The translations under genes and the position numbers were made by a program. From Spirochaetaceae bacterium (GTDB lineage: Bacteria > Spirochaetota > Spirochaetia > Treponematales > Breznakiellaceae), in contig JAITCP010000025.1 of assembly GCA_031283025.1 (NCBI GenBank), forward strand, positions 1-7,688: a stretch of 7,688 nt of DNA, given 5' to 3'. Below, in pieces: positions 1-6,343 of this stretch. A model generated the notes under the pieces. The model saw nothing but the letters and a program-made list of their open reading frames with translations, did not search any database and was not told the DNA's origin. How positions within the stretch are numbered: the stretch's first letter is position 1; each line of letters starts with the position of its first letter.

Positions 1-56
1 AATTCTCTGAGAATCTTTACTTTTTCTTCGGCAGTATACCTTTTTCTTTTGTCCAT
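1..56 (-). CDS. Transposase OrfA N-terminus (IS3/IS911-like, HTH_Tnp_1), partial
   Basis: Only the first 18 codons are inside the window: MDKRKRYTAEEKVKILRE. A basic start followed by YTAEEKVKILRE is the typical opening of the small helix-turn-helix OrfA proteins of IS3/IS911-type elements, where this segment forms the first helix of the DNA-binding domain that recognises the element ends. The start is well supported by AGGAGG at 67-62 on the minus strand, five bases before the ATG. The rest of OrfA, the frameshift site and the OrfB DDE integrase would lie to the left of the window. Whether the element is intact cannot be judged from here. Confidence 0.7.
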   Translation of the reverse strand, partial: MDKRKRYTAEEKVKILRE

Positions 57-116
57 GTTTCCCTCCTGGACTTTTGTATACCACCTTATAAGCTCTGGTC
101 TAAAACGGCAAGTTCA
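1..116 (-). mobile_element. Left edge of a probable IS3-family insertion sequence (continues beyond window)
   Basis: Read on the minus strand, the segment starts with TGAACTTGCC at 116-107, the TGA-type terminus common in IS3-family elements. About 60 bp later it reaches an OrfA-like start codon at 56, a usual leader length for these elements. A possible weak promoter lies inside the end: TTGCCG at 111-106 and TATAAG at 90-85, only 15 bp apart. The opposite end, the second inverted repeat and any target duplication lie outside the window, so the boundary at 116/117 is inferred from one end only. It lies in the same orientation as the PPDK-like gene upstream of it. Confidence 0.5.
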
Positions 117-300
117 GCGTGGGCACAACAAAAACACATAAAGCGTCCGTTTTTTCAGTGATATTTGCCGTAGGTGCGCCTCCCCCAATAATCAAAAACA
201 CCCGGCTGTTGTTTCAGCAGGGTAAAAGGCCGGAGCGTTTGTTCGATAGCGGGTATATTTGCGGGATTACAGCAACTCTTTTCGACACTCCCCGCTTTTC
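117..300. other. Intergenic stretch with no recognisable gene
   Basis: This 184-bp stretch lies between the stop of the PPDK-like gene and the candidate IS edge. A minus-strand frame stays open for about 48 codons from the region of position 301 down to about 155 but has no credible start or ribosome binding site, and its translation resembles nothing I know. A plus-strand frame from GTG at 119 is equally unsupported. No convincing terminator for the PPDK-like gene is seen: the short inverted repeats here lack a T-tract in the right direction. It may be non-coding DNA or a remnant of whatever the IS interrupted. Confidence 0.5.
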
Positions 301-2985
301 TTAACTGCCTGTTGCCCGTTCCACTTCAGCTTGGGCCACTGCCAATAAGGCAATGGGAACTGAATAGGGTGAGCAGGAAACGTAATCAAGCCCCGCGTCC
401 ATACAGAAGCGCACATTGGCCGGATTGGCGCCGTGTTCACCACAAAGACCGCAAATCAAATCGGGCCTGGTAAGCCTGCCCCGTTCCGCGGCTATGGCAA
501 TCAGCTCCTTGACTCTTGTGTCCAGCGTACTAAAGGGATTCCCTACAATCAGGTCAAAGAGAGTATAATCCGGCATAAAGGCGGTAAAGTCATCACGGGA
601 AATACCCAGCGTAGTCTGGGTAAGGTCGTTGGTCCCAAAGCTGAAGAAACGGCCATACTTGGCAATTTCCCCGGCACTCAGGGCAGCGGCTGGAAGCTCG
701 ATCATCGTGCCAATCTTGTAATCCACAGGCCCCGCCTTTTTTGCCGTCCGCAGTTCTTCTTCAATGTCCACAATGCCGGCATAAGATTTGCCTTCAATTT
801 TTTTACCATAGGCAATAAGCTTTAGTTCAGAAGCGCTCATGACAATGGGGATCATGATCTCCGGACGGGCATCGATCTTTTCCGCACGGAGTTTGTAGGC
901 CGCTTCAAAAATCGCCTTAACCTGCATGGCGTAAATTTCAGGGTACGACACGGCGATACGGCAGCCCCGGTGGCCCAGCATGGGGTTAAATTCATGGAGG
1001 GCATCCACGCTTGCAAGAATTTCCGCCCTGGAAATCTTTACACCCTTGACCGTTTGCATATGGTTGATCAGGTTCTGGATTTCATCATCATTATGAGGCA
1101 TAAATTCATGGAGCGGCGAATCCAGAAGGCGGATTGTTACTTCTTTACCGGCCATTACTTTAAGGATTCCATAGAAGTCATCCCGCTGCATAACCTGAAG
1201 TTTTGTCAAAGCCTTGGCCCGGTCTTTGGAATCCGTGGAAAGGAGCATTTCCCTGAACACATTGATCCGGTCCCCCTGGAAGAACATATGCTCGGTACGG
1301 CAGAGCCCCACTCCGTCCGCGCCAAAACTAAGGGCCAAAGCGGCATCCCTAGGCGTATCTGCATTACAGCGGACATGGAACTTTTTGAGGAAGGTTTTTG
1401 AAAGGTCGACAAAGTCTAACAAACCGGATTCCTGCGGATTGGGTTCGATCAGTTTGGCAGTCCCCAAGTACACATTTGACTCACCGTAGAAGGGCACCTG
1501 TAAGGTAATATAGTCCCCTTCCTTAAAGCTAATGTTCCCCAGCGTGGCTGTCTTGCCCTTGATCTTCATCCCCAGGGCCACAAGTGACACTTTACCGTAC
1601 TGGCGCGCTACAACCGACGCATGGGCCGAATAGCCGCCTTCCGCAGTAAGAACGCCGGTGCTAACTTCTATTGCCTTAACATCTTCCGCAAAAGACGATT
1701 CCACAACCAGAATAAACCGGGTGTCCTCCCCCTTTTGTTGGGCTGTTTTCAGGGCTTCCAGCAGGGCATCGGTACTAAAATAGGCCCGGCCTAAGGCCGC
1801 GCCGGGAGCGCCGGCTATGCCGCCCTTCCATCCCTTCAACCCCATTACGCTTTCCGGATCGATTACCGGATGGAGTATTTCGTTGAGCCGCAGGGGATCT
1901 ATGGATTTAATTACCGCCGCGTTGTCGATTATCTTCCGTTTTGCCAAATCCAAAAGGAGCCTTATATCCGCCTGGGTAGACTTCTGATCCACAAGACGCT
2001 GTTCAATAAGCCAGAGCTTCCCGTTCTCTACGGTAAAGCGGATTTGGCGAATTTCCTTGAACCGGTCTTCCAAAGTCCAGGCGATGCGCTGGAGCTCCTT
2101 AAGGTGGATGGGATCCATCTTGTTGATAGGCTGCCCGGCGGAATCGCTTTCATTAAATTTTTGCCGGAAAAAACTACCCTGGAGGACTTTTTCACCGGTA
2201 ACCACATTACGGCTAAAGTAATCGCCGGAACAGGAATCCTTGCCATAGTTTCCGTAAACCATGGGAGCGATCAAGAGGGCTGTATCGTTGTCGTTTTGAT
2301 CGTCCATCTGGAACATCTTGGAGATTTCACTCAAGGTAAGAAGCAACTGTTCTTCCGCGCTGTCAAAAAAGCCCTTGGGGAAATACTTGGCGTAAAAATC
2401 CATGTAAAATTCGGCGCTCCGGTCGATTGCAACCGGTTTTTCTTCAGGTTTACCTTTATCCAGTTCATTGGAAGGCCTGTGGATGCCCAAAGCCCTGCCC
2501 AGCATTTTAAGCTGGGCGCCAATTTCCTGCTGAAGTTTGGAATTAGCCTGTAGTTCACTGATCCGTTCCTCTATCTTAAGCATACCGCGGATCAGGAAAA
2601 GCACCTCATGGGCGGCAAAGTCTTTCCCCACCCATTTAACAAAACCCTGGATGGTTGGTTTTGCCAATCCAAAGTTATGCAGGGCCGGATAGTTGCTGAT
2701 CGCCAGGTTGGTGGAAACAACCACTTTAAGGAGCATGGGGTTATCAGGATCACCATAACCCTTACCAACAAGAGAAGCTGTTTTACGCAGCATTTCCGAA
2801 ATGTCTTTTTTTACGGCTTTTGTATCAATTTTTGACGCCAAACTGGTATCAATAATAAAGCCCGGCAGTATGGGGAATTTAAGTTCCGCAAATTCGTTGG
2901 CCTGCCGGCCCCGAATCCCCAAAAATTCCGGGGGTACATTTTTAATTACCTCTTTCTGGCTGAAAAAATGTATTCTTTTATCCAT
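301..2985 (-). CDS. ppdK: Pyruvate phosphate dikinase homologue with degenerate ATP-grasp domain
   Basis: Canonical PPDK interconverts pyruvate, ATP and Pi with PEP, AMP and PPi through a swivelling phospho-histidine domain. This 894-residue protein has the family length and order: N-terminal ATP-grasp (about 1-340), swivelling domain with GGYSAHASVVAR (His455), and C-terminal PEP barrel (about 535-894). PEP-site residues are kept: Arg563 in LCRTEHMFF, Arg619, Glu763 in GTMIE, Asn786 in FSFGTNDLTQ, Cys848 in GLCGEHG. The ATP-grasp is odd: GGKG reads GIRG (Arg25), the VRSGARASMPGMMDT block is unrecognisable (88-103), QGEDVVAG is replaced by RQKFNESD, and DIEF/LQTR read QIRF (314-317)/IEQR (327-330). 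It starts 12 bases after the upstream stop with AAGGA at 2997-2993, so the two are co-transcribed. It matches T. pallidum TP0746, from memory. Family membership is sure; dikinase activity is doubtful. Confidence 0.88.
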   Translation of the reverse strand: MDKRIHFFSQKEVIKNVPPEFLGIRGRQANEFAELKFPILPGFIIDTSLASKIDTKAVKKDISEMLRKTASLVGKGYGDPDNPMLLKVVVSTNLAISNYPALHNFGLAKPTIQGFVKWVGKDFAAHEVLFLIRGMLKIEERISELQANSKLQQEIGAQLKMLGRALGIHRPSNELDKGKPEEKPVAIDRSAEFYMDFYAKYFPKGFFDSAEEQLLLTLSEISKMFQMDDQNDNDTALLIAPMVYGNYGKDSCSGDYFSRNVVTGEKVLQGSFFRQKFNESDSAGQPINKMDPIHLKELQRIAWTLEDRFKEIRQIRFTVENGKLWLIEQRLVDQKSTQADIRLLLDLAKRKIIDNAAVIKSIDPLRLNEILHPVIDPESVMGLKGWKGGIAGAPGAALGRAYFSTDALLEALKTAQQKGEDTRFILVVESSFAEDVKAIEVSTGVLTAEGGYSAHASVVARQYGKVSLVALGMKIKGKTATLGNISFKEGDYITLQVPFYGESNVYLGTAKLIEPNPQESGLLDFVDLSKTFLKKFHVRCNADTPRDAALALSFGADGVGLCRTEHMFFQGDRINVFREMLLSTDSKDRAKALTKLQVMQRDDFYGILKVMAGKEVTIRLLDSPLHEFMPHNDDEIQNLINHMQTVKGVKISRAEILASVDALHEFNPMLGHRGCRIAVSYPEIYAMQVKAIFEAAYKLRAEKIDARPEIMIPIVMSASELKLIAYGKKIEGKSYAGIVDIEEELRTAKKAGPVDYKIGTMIELPAAALSAGEIAKYGRFFSFGTNDLTQTTLGISRDDFTAFMPDYTLFDLIVGNPFSTLDTRVKELIAIAAERGRLTRPDLICGLCGEHGANPANVRFCMDAGLDYVSCSPYSVPIALLAVAQAEVERATGS

Positions 2986-2997
2986 GACTTTTTCCTT

Positions 2998-4062
2998 TTA
3001 GAATAGCTTGAGCACGTTATTAATCGGCCCCCGAAGGAAAGCCTCAAACTGATGGCTTGCCCCCTGGGCAAGGTACCGCTGCAGCTTTGCCACATCCTTT
3101 ATTTCGTTTCCCGCTACGGCAAATTCTATGGCGCTGCCGTGCTTAACCTTTCCCCACTTGAAAAGAGAGTTAATGTCCAGTATCCGTTCACCGTCGTAGT
3201 AAATGTAAACCTGGAGGGCGGGATAAGCGGCATTGTAGCTGGCTACAATACGTTTCCACGCCTCCACGTTTCCGTTGTGGAAAAGTTCGTTCTGCACTAC
3301 CACGGCATACCGCGGAGTCATTTTTACCGGCCCGGTAGGAGCTGCCGCGGGAGGAGCCGCCGCGGTAACCACCGGAGGGGCCACCCGTTGGGCTTCCGGC
3401 GCCGGTTTAGCGGCGGAAACACGCCCGCTTGCCGTTTTGGCTTTTACCGCTGTCCTGGGCACCCCTTTAGCCTTGGGAGCCTTGGGAGCGGCTTTTACCT
3501 TGGGAGCGGCCTTTACCTTGGAAGCTTTTGCTACAAACTTGCCCTGCAAGAATGAAGCGGGGGCCTTTGCACGGGAACCTTCAAAAAGGTTTAACGCCAA
3601 TTCCGCGGCTTTCCGGCAGTCATCATCCGCCCCTGCATCACCCTTGCCGGCATAAATCACCAGAAGTTCCCTTTTGCGCAGGGAACCAAAAGCGGCTAAT
3701 TCCTCCGGTATTTTGGGGTTTGCCACCAGGAGTCCCAGTTCAGGATGATGGTAGGCTACTACAAGATCAATGCCCTTCCATTTTTCAAATTCTTTGGAAA
3801 GGGAAGAAATATCTGCTACCGTTGATTTCAAATTGTCGGAAACCGTCGTGTACCCCATCTTGTCCACCAAGAGTATGTTTAAAACAAGGGCAGACCGTTC
3901 GCCGGACATTTCCTCATCTTCTATCCGGTAAAGCAGATCCGCCAGGTTATTATTACCCTCGGCATCTTCCATGATAGCGATAGTCCTTTTGATATGCCGG
4001 ACCGCCGAATTAAAACCGGCCCTGGTAGAAAGGAATTCAAGATTTGCCAATTCGTTTGCCAT
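2998..4062 (-). CDS. Conserved treponemal hypothetical protein with basic linker and HPr-like C-terminal domain
   Basis: Family not recognised by name; the position equals T. pallidum TP0747. The start at 4062 (MANELANLEF) is chosen because GGAG at 4071-4068 lies five bases upstream; a longer frame to 4089 would run into the terminator hairpin. The 354-residue product has three parts: an alpha/beta N-terminal domain (1 to about 162) of unknown type; a low-complexity Ala/Lys/Pro linker (about 163-247), strongly basic in its first half and reminiscent of histone H1 tails; and a C-terminal domain (about 250-334). The last part follows the HPr pattern: YAVVVQNELFH, an amphipathic helix, VYIYYDGER, INSLFKWGKVKHGSAIEF. 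His262 falls near the HPr phospho-histidine, but the ARPA motif is missing. No signal peptide or membrane segment, so cytoplasmic. Co-transcribed with the downstream PPDK homologue. The HPr call rests on eye alignment. Confidence 0.8.
   Translation of the reverse strand: MANELANLEFLSTRAGFNSAVRHIKRTIAIMEDAEGNNNLADLLYRIEDEEMSGERSALVLNILLVDKMGYTTVSDNLKSTVADISSLSKEFEKWKGIDLVVAYHHPELGLLVANPKIPEELAAFGSLRKRELLVIYAGKGDAGADDDCRKAAELALNLFEGSRAKAPASFLQGKFVAKASKVKAAPKVKAAPKAPKAKGVPRTAVKAKTASGRVSAAKPAPEAQRVAPPVVTAAAPPAAAPTGPVKMTPRYAVVVQNELFHNGNVEAWKRIVASYNAAYPALQVYIYYDGERILDINSLFKWGKVKHGSAIEFAVAGNEIKDVAKLQRYLAQGASHQFEAFLRGPINNVLKLF
3481..3534 (-). repeat. 18-bp in-frame tandem repeat coding the basic linker
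   Basis: Two nearly identical 18-bp units (3481-3498 and 3499-3516, one base different) are followed by a degenerate third (3517-3534). On the minus strand each unit encodes KVKAAP-type hexapeptides, giving the histone-like linker of the 354-residue protein. Being a multiple of three, unit gain or loss would change linker length without breaking the frame. Confidence 0.75.
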
Positions 4063-4067
4063 ATATA

Positions 4068-4071
4068 CTCC
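4068..4071 (-). promoter_or_regulatory. Ribosome binding site that fixes the start of the 354-residue protein
   Basis: GGAG lies five bases before ATG 4062 and directly follows the T7 tract of the cfpA terminator with no base between. It decides the start codon over the in-frame ATG at 4089, which lies inside the terminator loop. A transcript terminated in the U-tract would stop at or just before this site. Confidence 0.75.
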
Positions 4072-4098
4072 AAAAAAACGCCCCCGCACGCGGGGGCG
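4072..4098 (-). terminator. Intrinsic terminator downstream of cfpA
   Basis: On the minus strand an 8-bp perfect GC stem (4098-4091 paired with 4086-4079, CGCCCCCG/CGGGGGCG) closes a four-base loop and is followed by seven T residues (4078-4072). This is a textbook Rho-independent terminator 31 bases after the cfpA stop codon. Because the next gene begins ten bases after the T-tract, it must act as a partial terminator or attenuator if that gene has no promoter of its own, and none is visible. Confidence 0.88.
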
Positions 4099-4100
4099 CC

Positions 4101-4120
4101 TCGGTTTTACGTGTAACCGA
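4101..4120 (-). other. Second stem-loop just upstream of the terminator
   Basis: TCGGTT and AACCGA (4120-4115 with 4106-4101 on the minus strand) form a 6-bp stem with an eight-base loop, two bases before the GC-rich terminator hairpin. It lacks its own downstream T-tract on this strand. It could protect the 3' end of the cfpA mRNA or influence termination; both are inference. Confidence 0.5.
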
Positions 4121-4129
4121 AAAAAGCTC

Positions 4130-6172
4130 CTATATTTCCCTCATTCCGCCGCCGGAGCTGCGTCCGCCGCCGCGCCGTGCCCTGGCAGGACGCGCTTCCG
4201 CAGCGCCTGCTTTCCGACTTGAACCCCGCCGACCAGCCTTGGGAGCGGCAATGGCAGGAGCCGAAGCAGGAGCAGGACTGGTATTCAACATATCCAGGTA
4301 TGCCTGTCCGGACGTTTCCGCCTTGGGCGCTTCCGCCGCCGGAGTGTCCGCAAAGGACTGGTTGATGTCTTCACGTACCGTGGACCGTCTGCGGCTGAAG
4401 GATGCAAAGGCGGCATCCTGGAAGCCCTTGGACACGCCGTGGAGGAATTCGTTAAGCACATTGGCCATAGCATCCAGAGTGGCTTTCTTCCGTTTAATGG
4501 AAGTAATGTCAACATCCAAAAGAAGCCCGGGCTGTATGTGGTACGGGTTGATCATGTAATCAAACCTGTTGTATTCCCGTTCCAGGAAAGCAAGCCTGTC
4601 TTCCATAACCCGCCGTTCCACCGGGTATTGGTAGTCATACATGCTCTTCATTCTGTTTCGCATAATGATGATCTTCTGGCGGATCTTGTCTTTTTCATAA
4701 ATGTAAGTCCGGTTCATCCGTTCTACTTCGGTTTCAGCCGGTTTAACAAAGGAAATCTCGTCCCAAACCTTGGCAATGTCTTCATAGAGGGGATCGCCCG
4801 TCTTTGCCTTGATTTGCTTACGGATGCGGTTCTTCTGCTTGGCTGCCAAGTCGTCAAAGTCGGTTACCTTAAAGGCCGGTTTGTTGCCCTGGTAGATTAC
4901 CTCAAGAACGTCCCAGAGATGCTGGACTTCCGCTTCGAAACTCTTCATCTGCACATCGAAGGATTTCCGTTCCTCAATTAACTGCGCATTGTCATAGTAC
5001 CGCATCCGGACCTGATAGCGCTCGTCAGGAAGGTTCGCCACATCGGTATCTTCATATTCCCGAATAAGGAGTTCCCTGGCATTCTTGAGGTTTTCGATGT
5101 ACTGGTATCCCATTTTGGAGGTATCCAGAATGGAAGTAATGGAATTGATCGCCGTATTGAAACCCCGGTTCCGGATATTTTCCATGTCGATGATCTTTTT
5201 TAGATTTTCACGGATATTGAGTTGATCGAAGGATTCGGGATCAATTTCTGCCCGGAGGTCCTGGATCCGCTCCATTAGATGCTTGCCAATGATGCTGTAC
5301 CGCTTGGATTTAAGATTTTCGGCATCGTCATCGGTATAACCCTCGACCCTTACCATTTTACTAAAAATGATTTCAGAGTCAGAAAGCTCTTCCAGCCCCT
5401 GATCAATGCGCTGATCTTTCAGTTTTTCAATTTCCTTATCAATAGTATCAATAATGTGCTTGGAAAGGAGATCTTTGATAAGGTATTCCACCGTTACCTG
5501 ATAGTGGAAAATCGGGCTGATCAGCTCCGCATCAAGGATGTTAACCGAAAGTTTTACATCGGTTACCGTTTTGGGCTTAATAATGTTGTCCTTAAAAGCG
5601 CATTTAACGATAGAATACGCGTTTTCACCCCGGATAAAGGCACCGGTATCGGTCTTTTGCCGGAGCAGGCTGTTGGTCAGGTTTTCCAGGTCATTGACAC
5701 CCCGCTGGATATGGCCCTGCAGGTGGCCGTACATATTGACCATAGATTTTTCAATTTCACCGGTATTGAACTTATCGGCGCCGCCAACCGCGTCAAGAAG
5801 ATCGGCCACTTCCTTGGGCGTATACCGGGAAAGAACTTTTGTTTCTTCCTTGTCGATAAAATTCCGGACTTTTTTGACCATTTCATCTTCACTCGTTACC
5901 ATGTAACGATTGAACATATTCTGGTAATTCTGGTTGAAGTAGTTATACAGCTTTTCCTTAACCCCACCCATAACATCCAGGCGTTCCAGGACATCTTTAG
6001 GCAGTTTAGAATTGATATGGTGGATAACCTTATTGGTTTCTTCCTCCAAAAGCTGGTTTACTTCGTTCTGTTGATCCCGGTATTCCTGGGCAAGTGAGTT
6101 CCGTGACCCAACGGCACTGGGCTTTTCCGGGTGAAATACATTAGGACTCTTGGGCAGGTCTATAGCTCCCAT
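4130..6172 (-). CDS. cfpA: Cytoplasmic filament protein A (CfpA)
   Basis: CfpA is the subunit of the ribbon of cytoplasmic filaments that runs under the inner membrane of treponemes along the flagellar path and has been linked to cell division. The 680-residue length and the sequence from MGAIDLPKSPNVFHPEKPSA onward agree with the family as I remember it (T. pallidum TP0748). The protein is charged and almost wholly helical, with coiled-coil-like stretches at about 230-260, 390-425 and 485-540, and no signal peptide or membrane segment. Residues from about 608 form an Ala/Pro-rich tail, and 647-680 are Arg/Gly-rich and strongly basic. The start has GGAGGA at 6187-6182, nine bases upstream. 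A near-consensus promoter and a strong terminator fit an abundant structural protein. First gene of the minus-strand cluster. Confidence 0.93.
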   Translation of the reverse strand: MGAIDLPKSPNVFHPEKPSAVGSRNSLAQEYRDQQNEVNQLLEEETNKVIHHINSKLPKDVLERLDVMGGVKEKLYNYFNQNYQNMFNRYMVTSEDEMVKKVRNFIDKEETKVLSRYTPKEVADLLDAVGGADKFNTGEIEKSMVNMYGHLQGHIQRGVNDLENLTNSLLRQKTDTGAFIRGENAYSIVKCAFKDNIIKPKTVTDVKLSVNILDAELISPIFHYQVTVEYLIKDLLSKHIIDTIDKEIEKLKDQRIDQGLEELSDSEIIFSKMVRVEGYTDDDAENLKSKRYSIIGKHLMERIQDLRAEIDPESFDQLNIRENLKKIIDMENIRNRGFNTAINSITSILDTSKMGYQYIENLKNARELLIREYEDTDVANLPDERYQVRMRYYDNAQLIEERKSFDVQMKSFEAEVQHLWDVLEVIYQGNKPAFKVTDFDDLAAKQKNRIRKQIKAKTGDPLYEDIAKVWDEISFVKPAETEVERMNRTYIYEKDKIRQKIIIMRNRMKSMYDYQYPVERRVMEDRLAFLEREYNRFDYMINPYHIQPGLLLDVDITSIKRKKATLDAMANVLNEFLHGVSKGFQDAAFASFSRRRSTVREDINQSFADTPAAEAPKAETSGQAYLDMLNTSPAPASAPAIAAPKAGRRGSSRKAGAAEARPARARRGGGRSSGGGMREI

Positions 6173-6232
6173 AATCTTGTTTCCTCCAAATTTAAAATTA
6201 ATCTAAGATTATTCAAATCACAGTTACCAATT

Positions 6233-6298
6233 ATTATACCTCTTTTTATCGATTGTGTAAAGCCCTTTTTAATTTTTTTTATAAATTCTTGTTTTTTT
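6233..6298 (-). promoter_or_regulatory. Strong sigma-70-type promoter of cfpA with UP-like A-tracts
   Basis: On the minus strand TTTACA (6261-6256) and TATAAT (6238-6233) are separated by exactly 17 bases, 11 of 12 positions matching consensus. Upstream of the -35 are A-tracts at 6270-6266, 6280-6273 and 6298-6292, the nearest two about one helical turn apart, resembling an UP element or curved DNA. The transcript would start near 6226 and carry an AT-rich leader of about 54 bases that includes a palindrome, AATCTAAGATT (6200-6210). Confidence 0.85.
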
Positions 6299-6306
6299 AC
6301 GAAATA

Positions 6307-6316
6307 TTGTGCACAA
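6307..6316. promoter_or_regulatory. Palindrome TTGTGCACAA, candidate operator in the divergent promoter region
   Basis: This is a perfect 10-bp palindrome, extended by AA/TT two bases further out on each side. It lies between the two divergent genes, about 45 bp upstream of the cfpA -35 and overlapping the candidate -35 of the plus-strand gene. No regulator family can be assigned from the sequence. Confidence 0.35.
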
Positions 6317-6338
6317 ATTTCAAAAAGTATGATAAAAT
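6310..6338 (+). promoter_or_regulatory. Candidate promoter of the vWA-like gene, close to its start codon
   Basis: TGCACA (6310-6315), 17 bases, then TAAAAT (6333-6338) gives 4/6 and 5/6 matches. An overlapping alternative -10 is TATGAT (6328-6333). Either would start transcription at about 6340-6346, on top of the ATG at 6344, predicting a leaderless or nearly leaderless mRNA. Confidence 0.4.
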
Positions 6339-6343
6339 AGCCC

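Noticed and set aside
206..220. Short hairpin CTGTTG-TTT-CAGCAG considered as terminator of the minus-strand operon
   Set aside because: Six pairs including a G-T, three-base loop and no T-tract on either side.
261..295. GCGGG...CCCGC followed by TTTT on the plus strand
   Set aside because: Five-base stem with a 25-base loop and no plus-strand gene that would need it.
119..304. Plus-strand frame starting with GTG in the spacer
   Set aside because: No Shine-Dalgarno, no recognisable sequence, and it ends in the stop region of the PPDK-like gene.
1870..2553. Plus-strand open frame of 227 codons opposite the PPDK-like gene
   Set aside because: Lies inside a gene with clear family motifs on the other strand; the translation shows no known domain.
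4062..4089. Upstream ATG adding nine residues to the 354-residue protein
   Set aside because: The extension would be translated through the terminator hairpin and T-tract, and GGAG is correctly placed for ATG 4062.
4126..4132. TAGGAG at the cfpA stop codon as a ribosome site for a small gene
   Set aside because: No start codon follows at usable distance before the terminator hairpin.
5279..6097. Long plus-strand open frame (272 codons) opposite cfpA
   Set aside because: It is the complement of the well-supported cfpA gene; no ribosome binding site or recognisable protein, and its composition is that of an antisense shadow.
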